A stretch of 64,000 nt of DNA from Maricaulis maris (GTDB taxonomy: Bacteria > Pseudomonadota > Alphaproteobacteria > Caulobacterales > Maricaulaceae). Below the pieces are notes generated by a model. The model ran no database searches. It was not told where the DNA came from and saw only the letters and a list, made by a program, of their open reading frames with translations. Below, one piece after another: positions 21,907 to 30,113 of the stretch (the first letter of the stretch is position 1; every line of letters starts with the position of its first letter). Where the stretch lies: assembly GCF_003634045.1 (NCBI RefSeq), contig NZ_RBIM01000002.1, positions 310,001 through 374,000 on the forward strand. The letters run 5' to 3'. The translations under genes and the position numbers were made by a program.

Positions 21907-22114
21907 CGCCAAGCCTCGCCTTGAAGAGCGTCCGGTAGGGTATGGGAGACCGCGGATTGGCTGGCAAGACACGCTTCAAGCGAATCGCCAACGCCAATCA
22001 GGCCCCCTGCCCGATTTGGCGCGGAAGCTAGAGCGCGTGGACGCTCGGAGCAAGGGCTAAAGACCGCCTGACATCAGTTGCCTGCGTCAGGGTCGACGGA
22101 TAGGGAAGCCTAGA

Positions 22115-22129
22115 TGAGAATGATTTTCA
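22115..22129. promoter_or_regulatory. Fur-type box upstream of the nuo operon
   Basis: TGAGAATGATTTTCA matches the 7-1-7 Fur consensus TGATAATNATTATCA at 12 of the 14 defined positions (the centre base is free). It lies between the stop of the gene at 22166 and nuoA, about 210 bp before the nuoA start. Because nuo encodes many Fe-S clusters, an iron-dependent activator or repressor site is plausible; no other evidence is available from sequence. Confidence 0.5.
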
Positions 22130-22165
22130 ACTACTCATTTCAGTCATTGCGTGACGACATCGCCC

Positions 22166-22615
22166 TCACCGCCTCAGACCGAGCACGGATTGCCAGAAGG
22201 CCGGCTTGAAGAAGGGCGATCCGAAGGTGAACGCCCGATCGGGAAAGACGTGCCAGGGCTTGTACCCCCAGCCATCGACCAGGGCGCGGGCATCGGCACC
22301 AAACCCCTCGGCATGCGCCGCAGCGATCGCAGCCCGGCGCGAACACCAGGTCGATCGCGCCGCCCGGAACCGCGCCAGCGCTTCGCCGGTCAGGCCCTTG
22401 GCCACCCGGACAGAATGCCGCAGCGCCCGAAACTCGCGATGACGGGCCACACTGTCGAAACACAACAGGCTTGCCCCACCGAGACAGACCAGCCCCCACC
22501 ACAACTGCGCATGCACCAGTGACAACAGCGCACAGCACACTGCCAACACCAGCGGTGGCCAGGTCGCGCGCAGAAACCAGATATGACGGGCCGGATCGGT
22601 GGTTTGTGTCTGCAT
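22166..22615 (-). CDS. Hypothetical membrane protein
   Basis: A 149-residue protein I do not recognise. Residues about 15-55 form one or two membrane segments (LVLAVCCALLSLVHAQLWWG and the following hydrophobic stretch). The rest is a cytoplasmic-looking, Arg/Ala-rich helical part, then a distinct aromatic C-terminus with KPWHVFPDRAFTFGSPFF. It starts at the ATG ending at 22615 with an AGGTGA element 10 bp before. It lies directly upstream of the nuo promoter region in the same direction, and diverges from the DUF599 gene. Confidence 0.6.
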   Translation of the reverse strand: MQTQTTDPARHIWFLRATWPPLVLAVCCALLSLVHAQLWWGLVCLGGASLLCFDSVARHREFRALRHSVRVAKGLTGEALARFRAARSTWCSRRAAIAAAHAEGFGADARALVDGWGYKPWHVFPDRAFTFGSPFFKPAFWQSVLGLRR

Positions 22616-22771
22616 GCGTCAGGTTTCACCTGTTCAGACCGACAATACCAGCGGGACTGAACCGGGGCCTGTCCCCTGCCAGGTCGCCGGATCGCGGCCA
22701 CAGCGACGCTTTCAGCTTGAAGTCCGCGCTCACCCATGGCTGCATGCCGCCAAAGGGCGAAAGGGCAGGCC

Positions 22772-23515
22772 ATGCTGGAAAACTATTACGGAGTCATCGG
22801 TTTCGCGGTGATCGCGCTCGGTTTTTCCTGGCTGGTCGACCACAGCCCGCTGGCCAAACACACCCTGTCGCGGCGGATGGATGAACATCGCAAGCAATGG
22901 ATGATGAACATGGCCGCCCGCTCGGTCCGCATCATGGACAGCCAGATCATCGCCGGGCTGCAGAACGGCATCGCCTTCTTTGCCTCAACGGCGCTTCTGG
23001 GGATCGGCGCCGGTTTCACGCTGATCACGGCCCTCGACCCGGTCATGTCGGCGGTCGGCGATGTGCCCTTCCTCGACACCACCTCCCGTATCCAGTGGGA
23101 AGTCATGTCACTGGGCCTTTTGGTGATCTACGCCTATGCCTTCTTCAAATTCGGCTGGGCCTACCGGCTGGTGAATTATTCCGCCATGCTGCTCGGCGCG
23201 ACACCGGACGTGCCGCGCGACCAAGACACCACGGCCGAGGCCCTGCGCGGCGCCTACCGGGCCGGCGCCATGAATGTGGTCGCCGGACGACAATTCAACC
23301 GCGGCTTGCGGGCCCTCTTCCTGTCGATCGGCTATCTGGCCTGGATCGCGGGACCAATGGCTCAGATTGGCGGCACCCTGCTGGTCGCCGGCCTGCTCAT
23401 TTCACGGCAGTTTTTCTCACCGGCCCTGGCTGCACTCGCCGCCGGTGATGACGCCATGGGCGAGGTTTCGATACCGTCTGCCAACGCCCCGGAAACCGGC
23501 CAAGAGGCCGTGTGA
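22772..23515 (+). CDS. DUF599 family membrane protein
   Basis: A 247-residue integral membrane protein with hydrophobic segments near residues 5-22, 66-88, 110-130 and 185-215. The order WLVDHSP.AKHTLSRRMDEHRKQWM, GLQNGIAFFASTALLGIG and AYAFFKFGWAYRLVNYSAMLLGA fits the DUF599 family; the function is not known. The start at 22772 follows GGGCAGG. It lies 95 bp before the second AbgT gene, same strand. Confidence 0.82.
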   Translation: MLENYYGVIGFAVIALGFSWLVDHSPLAKHTLSRRMDEHRKQWMMNMAARSVRIMDSQIIAGLQNGIAFFASTALLGIGAGFTLITALDPVMSAVGDVPFLDTTSRIQWEVMSLGLLVIYAYAFFKFGWAYRLVNYSAMLLGATPDVPRDQDTTAEALRGAYRAGAMNVVAGRQFNRGLRALFLSIGYLAWIAGPMAQIGGTLLVAGLLISRQFFSPALAALAAGDDAMGEVSIPSANAPETGQEAV

Positions 23516-23610
23516 TCACGCATAACTCCCGTCACATGCTGCGTTGAGGATTGCCGCGCGACATCAAATGCGTCCAAACTCGCCTTGCTTTATCACGGGG
23601 GAGAGACACC

Positions 23611-25164
23611 ATGAGCATCGGATCAGCCATTCTCAATTCGGTCGAGAAGGCGGGCAATAAACTGCCCGACCCGGTGACGATCTTTCTGGTCCTGATCGGC
23701 GTGGTCATGCTGGCCTCGCTTGGCCTGTCGGCCCTCGGTACCGGTGTCGAGAATCCGGTGACCGGGGAATCGATCTCGGTGATCAACCTTCTAACCGGAA
23801 GCCAGCTGCAGACCCTGCTGGTTGGCATGCCGGCCGTGCTGACCGGCTTCGCCCCACTCGGCATGGTCCTGGTCGTGATGATCGGCGCCGGCATCGCCGA
23901 GAAAACCGGCCTGCTTTCGGCCGGCATGCGGGTGATGGTCTCCAGTGCGCCACGTTCCCTGCTCACGCCCGTTCTCGTCTTTGCCGGCGTAATGGGCAAT
24001 CTGGCGGTTGATTCCGGCTATATCGTCATGGTGCCGCTGGGTGCCGTCGTTTTTGCTGCCGCCGGACGCCATCCGATTGCCGGTATCGCGGCGGTCTTCG
24101 CCGGTGTCTCGGCCGGTTTCTCGGCCAATCTGGTGGTGACCTCGCTCGAACCCCTCCTCTTTGGCATTACCCAGACCGCCGCCCAGACAATCGAACCCGG
24201 CTGGACGCTGAACAATCTGGACAATTATTACTTCACCTTCGCCCTCACGCCGCTGCTGGTGCTCGTCGGCACGCTGGTGAACAACTATGTGGTCGAACCT
24301 CGACTGGGCGAATGGCAGCGCCCTGCAGATTTCGCCGCCCCGGAAGGCGATGGCTCGCTCAGCGCCAATGAGCGCAAGGGGCTTGCCTGGGCCGGCCTCT
24401 CACTGCTCGTCATGACGGTGATCGTACTCTTCCTGACCGTGCCGGCCGGCGGGATCCTGCGCGACGCCAATGGCGGGCTCGGGCCCTTCTTCCGGTCGAT
24501 CGTCGCCATACTGATGATTGCCTTTCTGGTCTCGGGCACGCTTTACGGGATCGCGGTCGGCAATGTGAAGTCCGACAAGGACGTCGTGCAACTCGGCACG
24601 AAATCGATGGCCGACATGGGCGGCTACATCATCCTCGCCTTCGCCATGGCGCACTTCATCTTCCTGTTCGGTGCGTCGGAAATTGACACCGTGATCGCGA
24701 TCTCGGGCGCTGAAGGCCTGCAAGCGCTGAACCTGCCGGCCCCGTTATTGATTGTGGGCATGGTGTTGCTGGTGGCCGTCCTGAACCTCTTCATGGGTTC
24801 GGCATCGGCGAAATGGGCGCTTCTGGCACCGGTCTTCGTGCCGATGCTGATGTTGCTGGGCATTTCACCGGAAGGCTCGACACTCGCTTACCGGATGGGG
24901 GACCAGGCGACCAATATCATCACGCCGCTGATGCCCTATCTGCCGCTGATCCTGATCTTCTGCCAGCGCTATGTGCCGGAATTCGGTCTCGGCAGCCTGA
25001 TCGCGGTCATGCTGCCCTATTCCATGGCCATCCTGGTGTCGTCCCTGGCCATGATTTTCGTCTGGTTTGCCTTCGACCTACCGCTGGGGCCGGGCGATGC
25101 GAACTTTACCTATGAGGTGCCCGCCGCCGCCAGCGCCCCGGCCGAAGCCGGGACGGGCGGCTGA
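23611..25164 (+). CDS. AbgT family transporter (second copy)
   Basis: A 517-residue inner-membrane transporter. It shares the layout of the copy at 1740: an N-terminal helix with KLPDPVTIFLVLIGVV, a GFAPLGMVLVVMIGAGIAE hairpin, NLAVDSGYIVMVPLGA, SANLVVTSLEPLL and GDQATNIITPLMPYLPL. Known relatives import p-aminobenzoyl-glutamate or export sulfa drugs. The ATG at 23611 follows GGGGGAGAG. It converges on the helicase gene at 25186 with only 21 bp between stops. Confidence 0.9.
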   Translation: MSIGSAILNSVEKAGNKLPDPVTIFLVLIGVVMLASLGLSALGTGVENPVTGESISVINLLTGSQLQTLLVGMPAVLTGFAPLGMVLVVMIGAGIAEKTGLLSAGMRVMVSSAPRSLLTPVLVFAGVMGNLAVDSGYIVMVPLGAVVFAAAGRHPIAGIAAVFAGVSAGFSANLVVTSLEPLLFGITQTAAQTIEPGWTLNNLDNYYFTFALTPLLVLVGTLVNNYVVEPRLGEWQRPADFAAPEGDGSLSANERKGLAWAGLSLLVMTVIVLFLTVPAGGILRDANGGLGPFFRSIVAILMIAFLVSGTLYGIAVGNVKSDKDVVQLGTKSMADMGGYIILAFAMAHFIFLFGASEIDTVIAISGAEGLQALNLPAPLLIVGMVLLVAVLNLFMGSASAKWALLAPVFVPMLMLLGISPEGSTLAYRMGDQATNIITPLMPYLPLILIFCQRYVPEFGLGSLIAVMLPYSMAILVSSLAMIFVWFAFDLPLGPGDANFTYEVPAAASAPAEAGTGG

Positions 25165-25185
25165 CGCCTGATACCGGGCGCTGGA

Positions 25186-26553
25186 TCAGGCCGGCGTGCG
25201 GGCGCCCGAACGGTTGCGACGACGCGGCCGTTTGGCACCGCCGCCGGACTGACCGCCACCGGGCTGGCCTGATCCACCACCACGATTGCCGCCACCCTGG
25301 CGTTGGCCATTACCCTGTCCCTGCGGCCGTGAGCCACCGGTAAAGGGCTTCTTGCGGGCCGGACGCTGTTGCTTCTTCTGCGAAGCCGCCGGCGTCGCCT
25401 TCTTGGCTTCGGCGAGAAACTTGTCCTCATCGCCCAGATAGACACGCTCGATATCGAGCCCGGTCAGGCGTTCGATATCGCGCAGATATTCGTACTCACC
25501 CGGTTCGCACATCGAGACCGCGACTCCGGACTTGCCGGCCCGTGCCGTCCGGCCGATCCGGTGGACATAGGCTTCGGGAATGTTGGGCAGGTCGTGATTG
25601 ACGACGTGCGAGACATTGTCGACGTCGATGCCGCGGGCGGCGATGTCGGTCGCGACCAGGATTTTCACCGCCCCCGTCTTGAAACCATCGAGCGCCTTGA
25701 TGCGCTGGGCCTGGGACTTGTTGCCATGGATGGCGGCCGATTTGAGGCCGTAATCGACCAGATGGCGGTTGATCTTGTCGGCACCGTGCTTGGTGCGCGA
25801 GAAGACAATGGCCCGCTCGACGGCACGATCCGACATCAGTTCGAGCAGGAGGTCCTTCTTGGACTCCTTCGGCAGCAGGACGACCGATTGTTCAATCCGC
25901 TCGATCGGGCGCGATTCCGGGGCGACGGAAACCTGTTTCGGATCATCCAGCATCTCGTGCGCCAGCGCCCGGATCGGCTTGGGCATGGTCGCTGAGAGGA
26001 ATGCGGTCTGGCGCTTTTTCGGCAGGAAGCCGACAATCTTGCGGATCGCCGGGAAAAAGCCGAGATCGAGCATCTGGTCGGCTTCATCAAGGATCAGCGT
26101 CGAGGTCTGGTTCAGGCGAATGGCACCGGATTCCATCAGGTCGAGCAAACGGCCTGGCGTGGCCACCAGCACATCAACACCCTTGGACAGGGCCCGGATC
26201 TGCGGTCCCGGCTTCACACCGCCAACGACAAGCGTCGAGGTGACACGCATGTGACGACCATAGGCGCGGACATTCTCGAGGATCTGGGCGGACAGCTCGC
26301 GGGTCGGCGACAGAATCAGGGCGCTGCAGGTCTTCGGCTGCGTCCGAAGATTTTCGGTATGGAGCCGATTCAGGATCGGCAGGGTGAAGGCGGCGGTCTT
26401 GCCGGTACCCGTCTGGGCGATGCCGAGGACGTCACGTCCGTCGATCATCGCGGGAATCACTTCGCACTGGATCGGGGTCGGCGTTTCATAGCCTTCATCG
26501 GACAGGGCGCGGAGAATGGGCTCGGCCAGGCCGAGATCAGTAAACTGGGTCAA
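25186..26553 (-). CDS. DEAD-box RNA helicase (RhlE-like)
   Basis: A 455-residue ATP-dependent RNA helicase. Motifs in order: Q motif TPTPIQ (about 25-30), Walker A AQTGTGKT (46-53), PTRELSAQ, DEAD in LILDEADQML, SATMPK, RGIDVDNVSHV and HRIGRTARAG. After about residue 375 comes a basic, Gly/Gln/Arg-rich low-complexity tail ending RPRRRNRSGARTPA, suited to RNA binding. A distinct helicase of the same superfamily lies at 61770. It diverges from the gene at 26910. Confidence 0.92.
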   Translation of the reverse strand: MTQFTDLGLAEPILRALSDEGYETPTPIQCEVIPAMIDGRDVLGIAQTGTGKTAAFTLPILNRLHTENLRTQPKTCSALILSPTRELSAQILENVRAYGRHMRVTSTLVVGGVKPGPQIRALSKGVDVLVATPGRLLDLMESGAIRLNQTSTLILDEADQMLDLGFFPAIRKIVGFLPKKRQTAFLSATMPKPIRALAHEMLDDPKQVSVAPESRPIERIEQSVVLLPKESKKDLLLELMSDRAVERAIVFSRTKHGADKINRHLVDYGLKSAAIHGNKSQAQRIKALDGFKTGAVKILVATDIAARGIDVDNVSHVVNHDLPNIPEAYVHRIGRTARAGKSGVAVSMCEPGEYEYLRDIERLTGLDIERVYLGDEDKFLAEAKKATPAASQKKQQRPARKKPFTGGSRPQGQGNGQRQGGGNRGGGSGQPGGGQSGGGAKRPRRRNRSGARTPA

Positions 26554-26909
26554 AAATCAATATCTTTCTTGGAAATCCTGCCGCGAAACATCGCTTGGCG
26601 GATCCTTGGGGTTTTGCGTTGCGGAAGCTTGCGTAGATCAGCTGCCAATTGACTGGCGCCGGACCTAGCACCGCGGTGGCAATGATCAATACGCGCCGGA
26701 TCACCGACGGACTGTCTCGCCAACGCCTGCCGTTCGCAGCCACAGGGCTGCCTACACGCGGCAGGTCGTGAGGGCCATGTCCCATGTTTCGCCGGCCATG
26801 GCAAATCATTTCGCAAGCGCAGCATGGCCGTTTGATTGACATGGCCGGGAACTCACGCAGAATGTGAACGGTGTTCACCTGCTGGTGGTAACGTGATTGG
26901 AGACTTGCA
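26554..26909. other. 356-bp divergent non-coding region
   Basis: This region lies between the helicase (minus) and the ferritin-like metal-dependent hydrolase (plus). I see no credible gene or RNA. The right end holds a promoter-like TTGACA (26836-26841) with AGAATG 17 nt later (26859-26864), and the palindrome at 26864-26878. The left 250 bp show no clear motif. Confidence 0.5.
26864..26878. promoter_or_regulatory. Palindromic operator GTGAAC-GGT-GTTCAC
   Basis: This perfect inverted repeat has the same arms and spacing as the one at 1049-1063. It abuts the predicted -10 of the gene starting at 26910, a position suited to repression. The same regulator is inferred for both sites. Confidence 0.55.
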
Positions 26910-27761
26910 ATGGCCCGTACAGCAACGCCTGCCGACCTGGTCATCACCCCGCGCAATCGCCGGTTTGAGGACACGCCCGGACGGGTCCGTTGGTGGATGG
27001 GCGGCAACGCCTTTGCCACGGCCTGGCACAATGCCCTCTCCGTCACTTTCCCGGCCGGCGAAACCTTCTTCATCGAGAGCGTGCGTCGTTTCCAGAAGGA
27101 CGTGCCGCCGGAACTGGCCGCACAGATCAAGGACTTCGCCCGTCAGGAGGCCTTCCACACCCGCGAGCACAACGCCTTCAACGCGCGTGTCATCGCCGAC
27201 GGCTATGATGTCAGCCGTGCCCTCAAGACCGTCGAGGAGAGCCTGGCCCAGGCCCGCGAAGGCCATCCGGTCGCCCAGCTGAGCATCACGGTCTCGCTGG
27301 AGCATTTCACGGCCATCTTCGCCCACCTCGCCTTGAAAGACCGCACCCTCTACGCCGATACCGACCGCGAATCGCAGCGCATGTGGCTGTGGCATGCGAT
27401 CGAGGAGATCGAGCACAAGAGTGTCGCCTTCGACACCTATGCCCATGTCATGCGTGAGGTGAAGCCGATCAAACGCTGGGCTATCCGCTGCGCGGTCTTT
27501 GCACGGGTCTCCCGCGACTTCATTGTCAAGCGCTGGCGGGAGAGTCTCGACCTGCTGGCCCAGGACGGTATCAAGGGCGTTCGCGCGCGCGCGCGTCTCG
27601 CCTGGTATCTGTGGGGACGACCAGGCATCCTGCGCCGTGTCCTGCCGGCCTGGCTGGCCTATTTCCAGCCTGGTTTTCACCCTTGGCAGATCGATGACCG
27701 CAATCTGATTGCTGACACCGAGACCCGTCTCGACCTCGCCGAGCCGGTCGCTGCGGAATAG
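26910..27761 (+). CDS. Predicted metal-dependent hydrolase, PF10118-type
   Basis: A 283-residue soluble protein matching the metal-dependent hydrolase family PF10118. The putative ligands are spread over a helical bundle: ESVRRFQKDVP, RQEAFHTREHNAFN, VSLEHFTAI and WHAIEEIEHKSVAFD, a set of E/ExxH-like pairs that suggests a ferritin-like diiron site. The later part (RRVLPAWLAYFQPGFHPW) is a family signature. It starts at the ATG at 26910 behind GGAGACTTGCA. The shared operator with the gene at 1-980 suggests a joint role, perhaps in lipid metabolism. Confidence 0.8.
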   Translation: MARTATPADLVITPRNRRFEDTPGRVRWWMGGNAFATAWHNALSVTFPAGETFFIESVRRFQKDVPPELAAQIKDFARQEAFHTREHNAFNARVIADGYDVSRALKTVEESLAQAREGHPVAQLSITVSLEHFTAIFAHLALKDRTLYADTDRESQRMWLWHAIEEIEHKSVAFDTYAHVMREVKPIKRWAIRCAVFARVSRDFIVKRWRESLDLLAQDGIKGVRARARLAWYLWGRPGILRRVLPAWLAYFQPGFHPWQIDDRNLIADTETRLDLAEPVAAE

Positions 27762-27785
27762 GCGCATTGCGCAGGCCCCAAACGC

Positions 27786-27820
27786 AAACGGTCGCCCCGA
27801 AGGGCGACCGTTTTGTTTTG
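27786..27820. terminator. Bidirectional intrinsic terminator
   Basis: A 12-bp perfect stem, AAACGGTCGCCC (27786-27797) with GGGCGACCGTTT (27802-27813), closes over a CGAA loop and is followed by TTTTG on the plus strand. On the minus strand the loop is TTCG with a mixed T tract. It separates the gene ending at 27761 from convergent tRNA-Asp. Confidence 0.8.
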
Positions 27821-27841
27821 CGTCATTTCCATTGTGGGAAA

Positions 27842-27918
<77 letters not shown>

Positions 27919-28021
27919 TTGAGGCGTCTCGCCGAAGCGAGGTGCGTTGTTTATGGGCAGAGCGCGGCCCGGTCAAGCGGGTTTCAGCACGCTTTGCAGA
28001 CCGAATGCAGATCGAAGGCAG

Positions 28022-28426
28022 TCAGCGTTCCTGCGGCAGAAATTGTGAAACTTCCCCGCGCTCTTCAGTCCGGTGTTGGGTGTGAAATGCTTCCCACATC
28101 ACGCCATCAGGGTCGGACGTCCAACTCTTCTCGGACTTGTGATAGCAGCAGGTTGTCACGCCTTCCGGGAGATAGGGCGCTTCCGCCGATTTCATGCGCT
28201 CAAAGACATCATGCAATTCGTCACTGCTGTCGGACTGCAGACCCGCATGACTGAAACCGACCGGCCCGTCACCGCTTTCGATCACGAAATTCATGCGCGG
28301 ATCGTCCAACAGCCATTTGGCATAATCCTTACGAACCAGGGTCGGCTCACTGTCAAACAGCTTGGAATAAAAGCGGATAGACGCATCGAGATCGCGGACA
28401 TTGAAACTGACATGCAGGCGTTTCAT
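28022..28426 (-). CDS. arsI: ArsI/CadI family dioxygenase (C-As lyase type)
   Basis: A 134-residue vicinal-oxygen-chelate protein. It carries the full ArsI set: metal ligands His5, His60 and Glu112 and the arsenic-binding pair Cys93-Cys94 in EGVTTCCYHKSEKSW. Known ArsI enzymes break the C-As bond of trivalent methyl- or aryl-arsenicals; CadI relatives are induced by cadmium. The ATG at 28426 follows AAGGAGA and overlaps the arsR stop by 4 nt, so both are one transcript. Confidence 0.87.
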   Translation of the reverse strand: MKRLHVSFNVRDLDASIRFYSKLFDSEPTLVRKDYAKWLLDDPRMNFVIESGDGPVGFSHAGLQSDSSDELHDVFERMKSAEAPYLPEGVTTCCYHKSEKSWTSDPDGVMWEAFHTQHRTEERGEVSQFLPQER

Positions 28427-28767
28427 AAACAGGTCTCCTTGGTTTCGGTTGGGGCGCCCTGAGCGGCCACGCCCTTGCAACAATCGTCGAGAAGAAATCC
28501 GGCCAACGCTTCCAGTGCGGCAACGCAAGGCGAGTAGATCAATGATCGCCCACGCCGTTCGTACGTTACCAGTCCGGCGCGCGACAACTCCTTCAGATGG
28601 AAGGACAGCGTCGGTGCGGGCAGGCCCAATTTTTCGGCCATCAGGCCAGGCGTCAGCCCCCCCTCACCGTCACGCGGCGATGCCGAAGCAACGAGCAGAC
28701 GGAACACATCCAGTCGGGCGGAATGGGCAAGCGCCGCGAGCGCGGCTATGGCGTCAGTCTTTTTCAT
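28423..28767 (-). CDS. arsR: ArsR family metalloregulator
   Basis: A 114-residue winged-helix repressor. The DNA-recognition helix region is LPAPTLSFHLKELSRAGLV (51-69), with the wing at RRGRSLIYSP. Adjacent Cys96-Cys97 in FLLDDCCKG fit the ArsR subgroup whose As(III)/Sb(III) site is at the C-terminal helix. It autoregulates, most likely through the two palindromes just upstream. It starts 56 bp after the bioA stop on the same strand. Confidence 0.9.
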   Translation of the reverse strand: MKKTDAIAALAALAHSARLDVFRLLVASASPRDGEGGLTPGLMAEKLGLPAPTLSFHLKELSRAGLVTYERRGRSLIYSPCVAALEALAGFLLDDCCKGVAAQGAPTETKETCL

Positions 28768-28768
28768 A

Positions 28769-28786
28769 ATTTCAATATAATGAAAT
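28769..28786. promoter_or_regulatory. arsR operator, proximal
   Basis: ATTTCA-N6-TGAAAT, a perfect inverted repeat with 6-bp arms immediately before the arsR start codon, overlapping the predicted -10. It resembles ArsR-family operators. Confidence 0.6.
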
Positions 28787-28801
28787 TAAATGATTGTACA
28801 A
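28774..28801 (-). promoter_or_regulatory. Predicted arsR promoter
   Basis: On the minus strand TTGTAC (28796-28801) and TATATT (28774-28779) are 16 nt apart. The -10 sits within the palindrome at 28769-28786, so ArsR binding would occlude it. The region is strikingly AT-rich compared with its surroundings. Confidence 0.5.
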
Positions 28802-28806
28802 GCTCA

Positions 28807-28824
28807 ATTTCAAAATATTGAAAT
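28807..28824. promoter_or_regulatory. arsR operator, distal
   Basis: ATTTCAA-N4-TTGAAAT, a perfect inverted repeat with 7-bp arms. Its centre is 38 bp from the proximal site's centre. Its right end reaches the stop codon of bioA, so bioA read-through and arsR control meet here. Confidence 0.55.
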
Positions 28825-30113
28825 TAAAGGAAATGGCGGCGCGCCCAAGCCTCTGTCACGCGCAGCGCCGCCTCGATCAGCGCCTGCAAGTCCTCGGCAC
28901 TGATCACGTAGGGCGGCATGAGATAGATGATATTGTTGAACGGTCGCACCCAGACACCGGCACCAACGAAGGCCGCCTTGAGCGTGTCCAACTCGGGCAG
29001 GCTCTGCATTTCGATGACGCCAATGGCGCCCTGCCAACGCACATCGAGCACGCCCGGCAAGTCGCGCGCCTGTGGCAGCAGCGCGGCGAACATGGCCTCA
29101 ATGGCGTGCACCTGGGCCAGTCGCGGCTCTCGCTCAAACAGGTCGAGCGAGGCATTGGCCGCGGCGCATGCGGCGGGATTACCCATATAGGTCGGCCCGT
29201 GCATCAAGGCCTTGCCAGCATCGTCATCCCAGAAGGTTTCGAACAGCCGCGTCGAAGCAATCGCTGCAGCCAGCGGCAGGGTCCCGCCCGTCAAGGCCTT
29301 GGACACGGTCATGATGTCCGGCGTGACCCCGGCCTTCTCGGCGGCAAACATCGTCCCGAGTCGGCCAAAACCGGTCATGATCTCGTCGAAGATCAGCGGC
29401 AGGCCATGCTGGTCGCACAGGGCACGCAAGGCCTGCAGCGTTGCCGCGTCATGGAAACGCATACCGCCCGCGCCTTGCACCAAGGGTTCGACGATCACAC
29501 CCGCCAGTGTCGCGCCCTGTTGGTCGAGAATGACCGACAGGCTGTCGAGCCGATCCGGATCGGTTGGCAGATCGGCGATCACCTGACGCGCAATCGCGCC
29601 GGCAAACAGGCTGTGCATGCCCTCTTCCGGATCACAGACCGACATCGTCGCCAGCGTGTCGCCATGATAGCCGCCGCGAAAGGCCAGGAATTTCGTTCGC
29701 CCGCGCTGACCGCGATTTATGAACGATTGCACCGCAATCTTCATCGCGATCTCGACCGAGACCGAACCTGATTCGCAAAAGAAGACGTGATTGAGATCAC
29801 CCGGCGCCAGCGCCGCCAGACGGCGCGCCAAACGCTCGGCCGGTTCATGGGTCAGCCCGCCCAGCATCACATGGGGCACCGCGTCGAGTTGACGTTTGAC
29901 CGCATCGATAATGTGCGGATGACAATAGCCGTGACACACCGTCCACCAGGACGAAACGCCATCAATCAGGGTCCGGCCATCCGCAAGCTCCAGCCGCACG
30001 CCGCTCGCTCCAACAACCGGAAGGGCCGGCGCTGTGGTCTTCATCTGGGCATAGGGCCGCCACACGGCATGGTCGCCGGGGTCAAAGCCGCGCTTGTCTG
30101 CATCCTGGGTCAT
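28824..30113 (-). CDS. bioA: Adenosylmethionine-8-amino-7-oxononanoate aminotransferase
   Basis: A 429-residue class III PLP aminotransferase making 7,8-diaminopelargonate in biotin synthesis. Evidence: HAVWRPYAQMKTT near the start, DGVSSWWTVCHGYCHP, GYHGDTLATMSV, FDEIMTGFGRLG and the PLP Lys in TVSKALTGGTLPLAA. It diverges from bioF with 43 bp between start codons, an arrangement that gives a shared control region. Confidence 0.96.
   Translation of the reverse strand: MTQDADKRGFDPGDHAVWRPYAQMKTTAPALPVVGASGVRLELADGRTLIDGVSSWWTVCHGYCHPHIIDAVKRQLDAVPHVMLGGLTHEPAERLARRLAALAPGDLNHVFFCESGSVSVEIAMKIAVQSFINRGQRGRTKFLAFRGGYHGDTLATMSVCDPEEGMHSLFAGAIARQVIADLPTDPDRLDSLSVILDQQGATLAGVIVEPLVQGAGGMRFHDAATLQALRALCDQHGLPLIFDEIMTGFGRLGTMFAAEKAGVTPDIMTVSKALTGGTLPLAAAIASTRLFETFWDDDAGKALMHGPTYMGNPAACAAANASLDLFEREPRLAQVHAIEAMFAALLPQARDLPGVLDVRWQGAIGVIEMQSLPELDTLKAAFVGAGVWVRPFNNIIYLMPPYVISAEDLQALIEAALRVTEAWARRHFL

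Noticed and set aside
22619-22631. CAGGT-TTC-ACCTG palindrome upstream of the gene at 22166
   Set aside because: The arms are 5 bp only and include the presumed ribosome site of that gene; likely chance.
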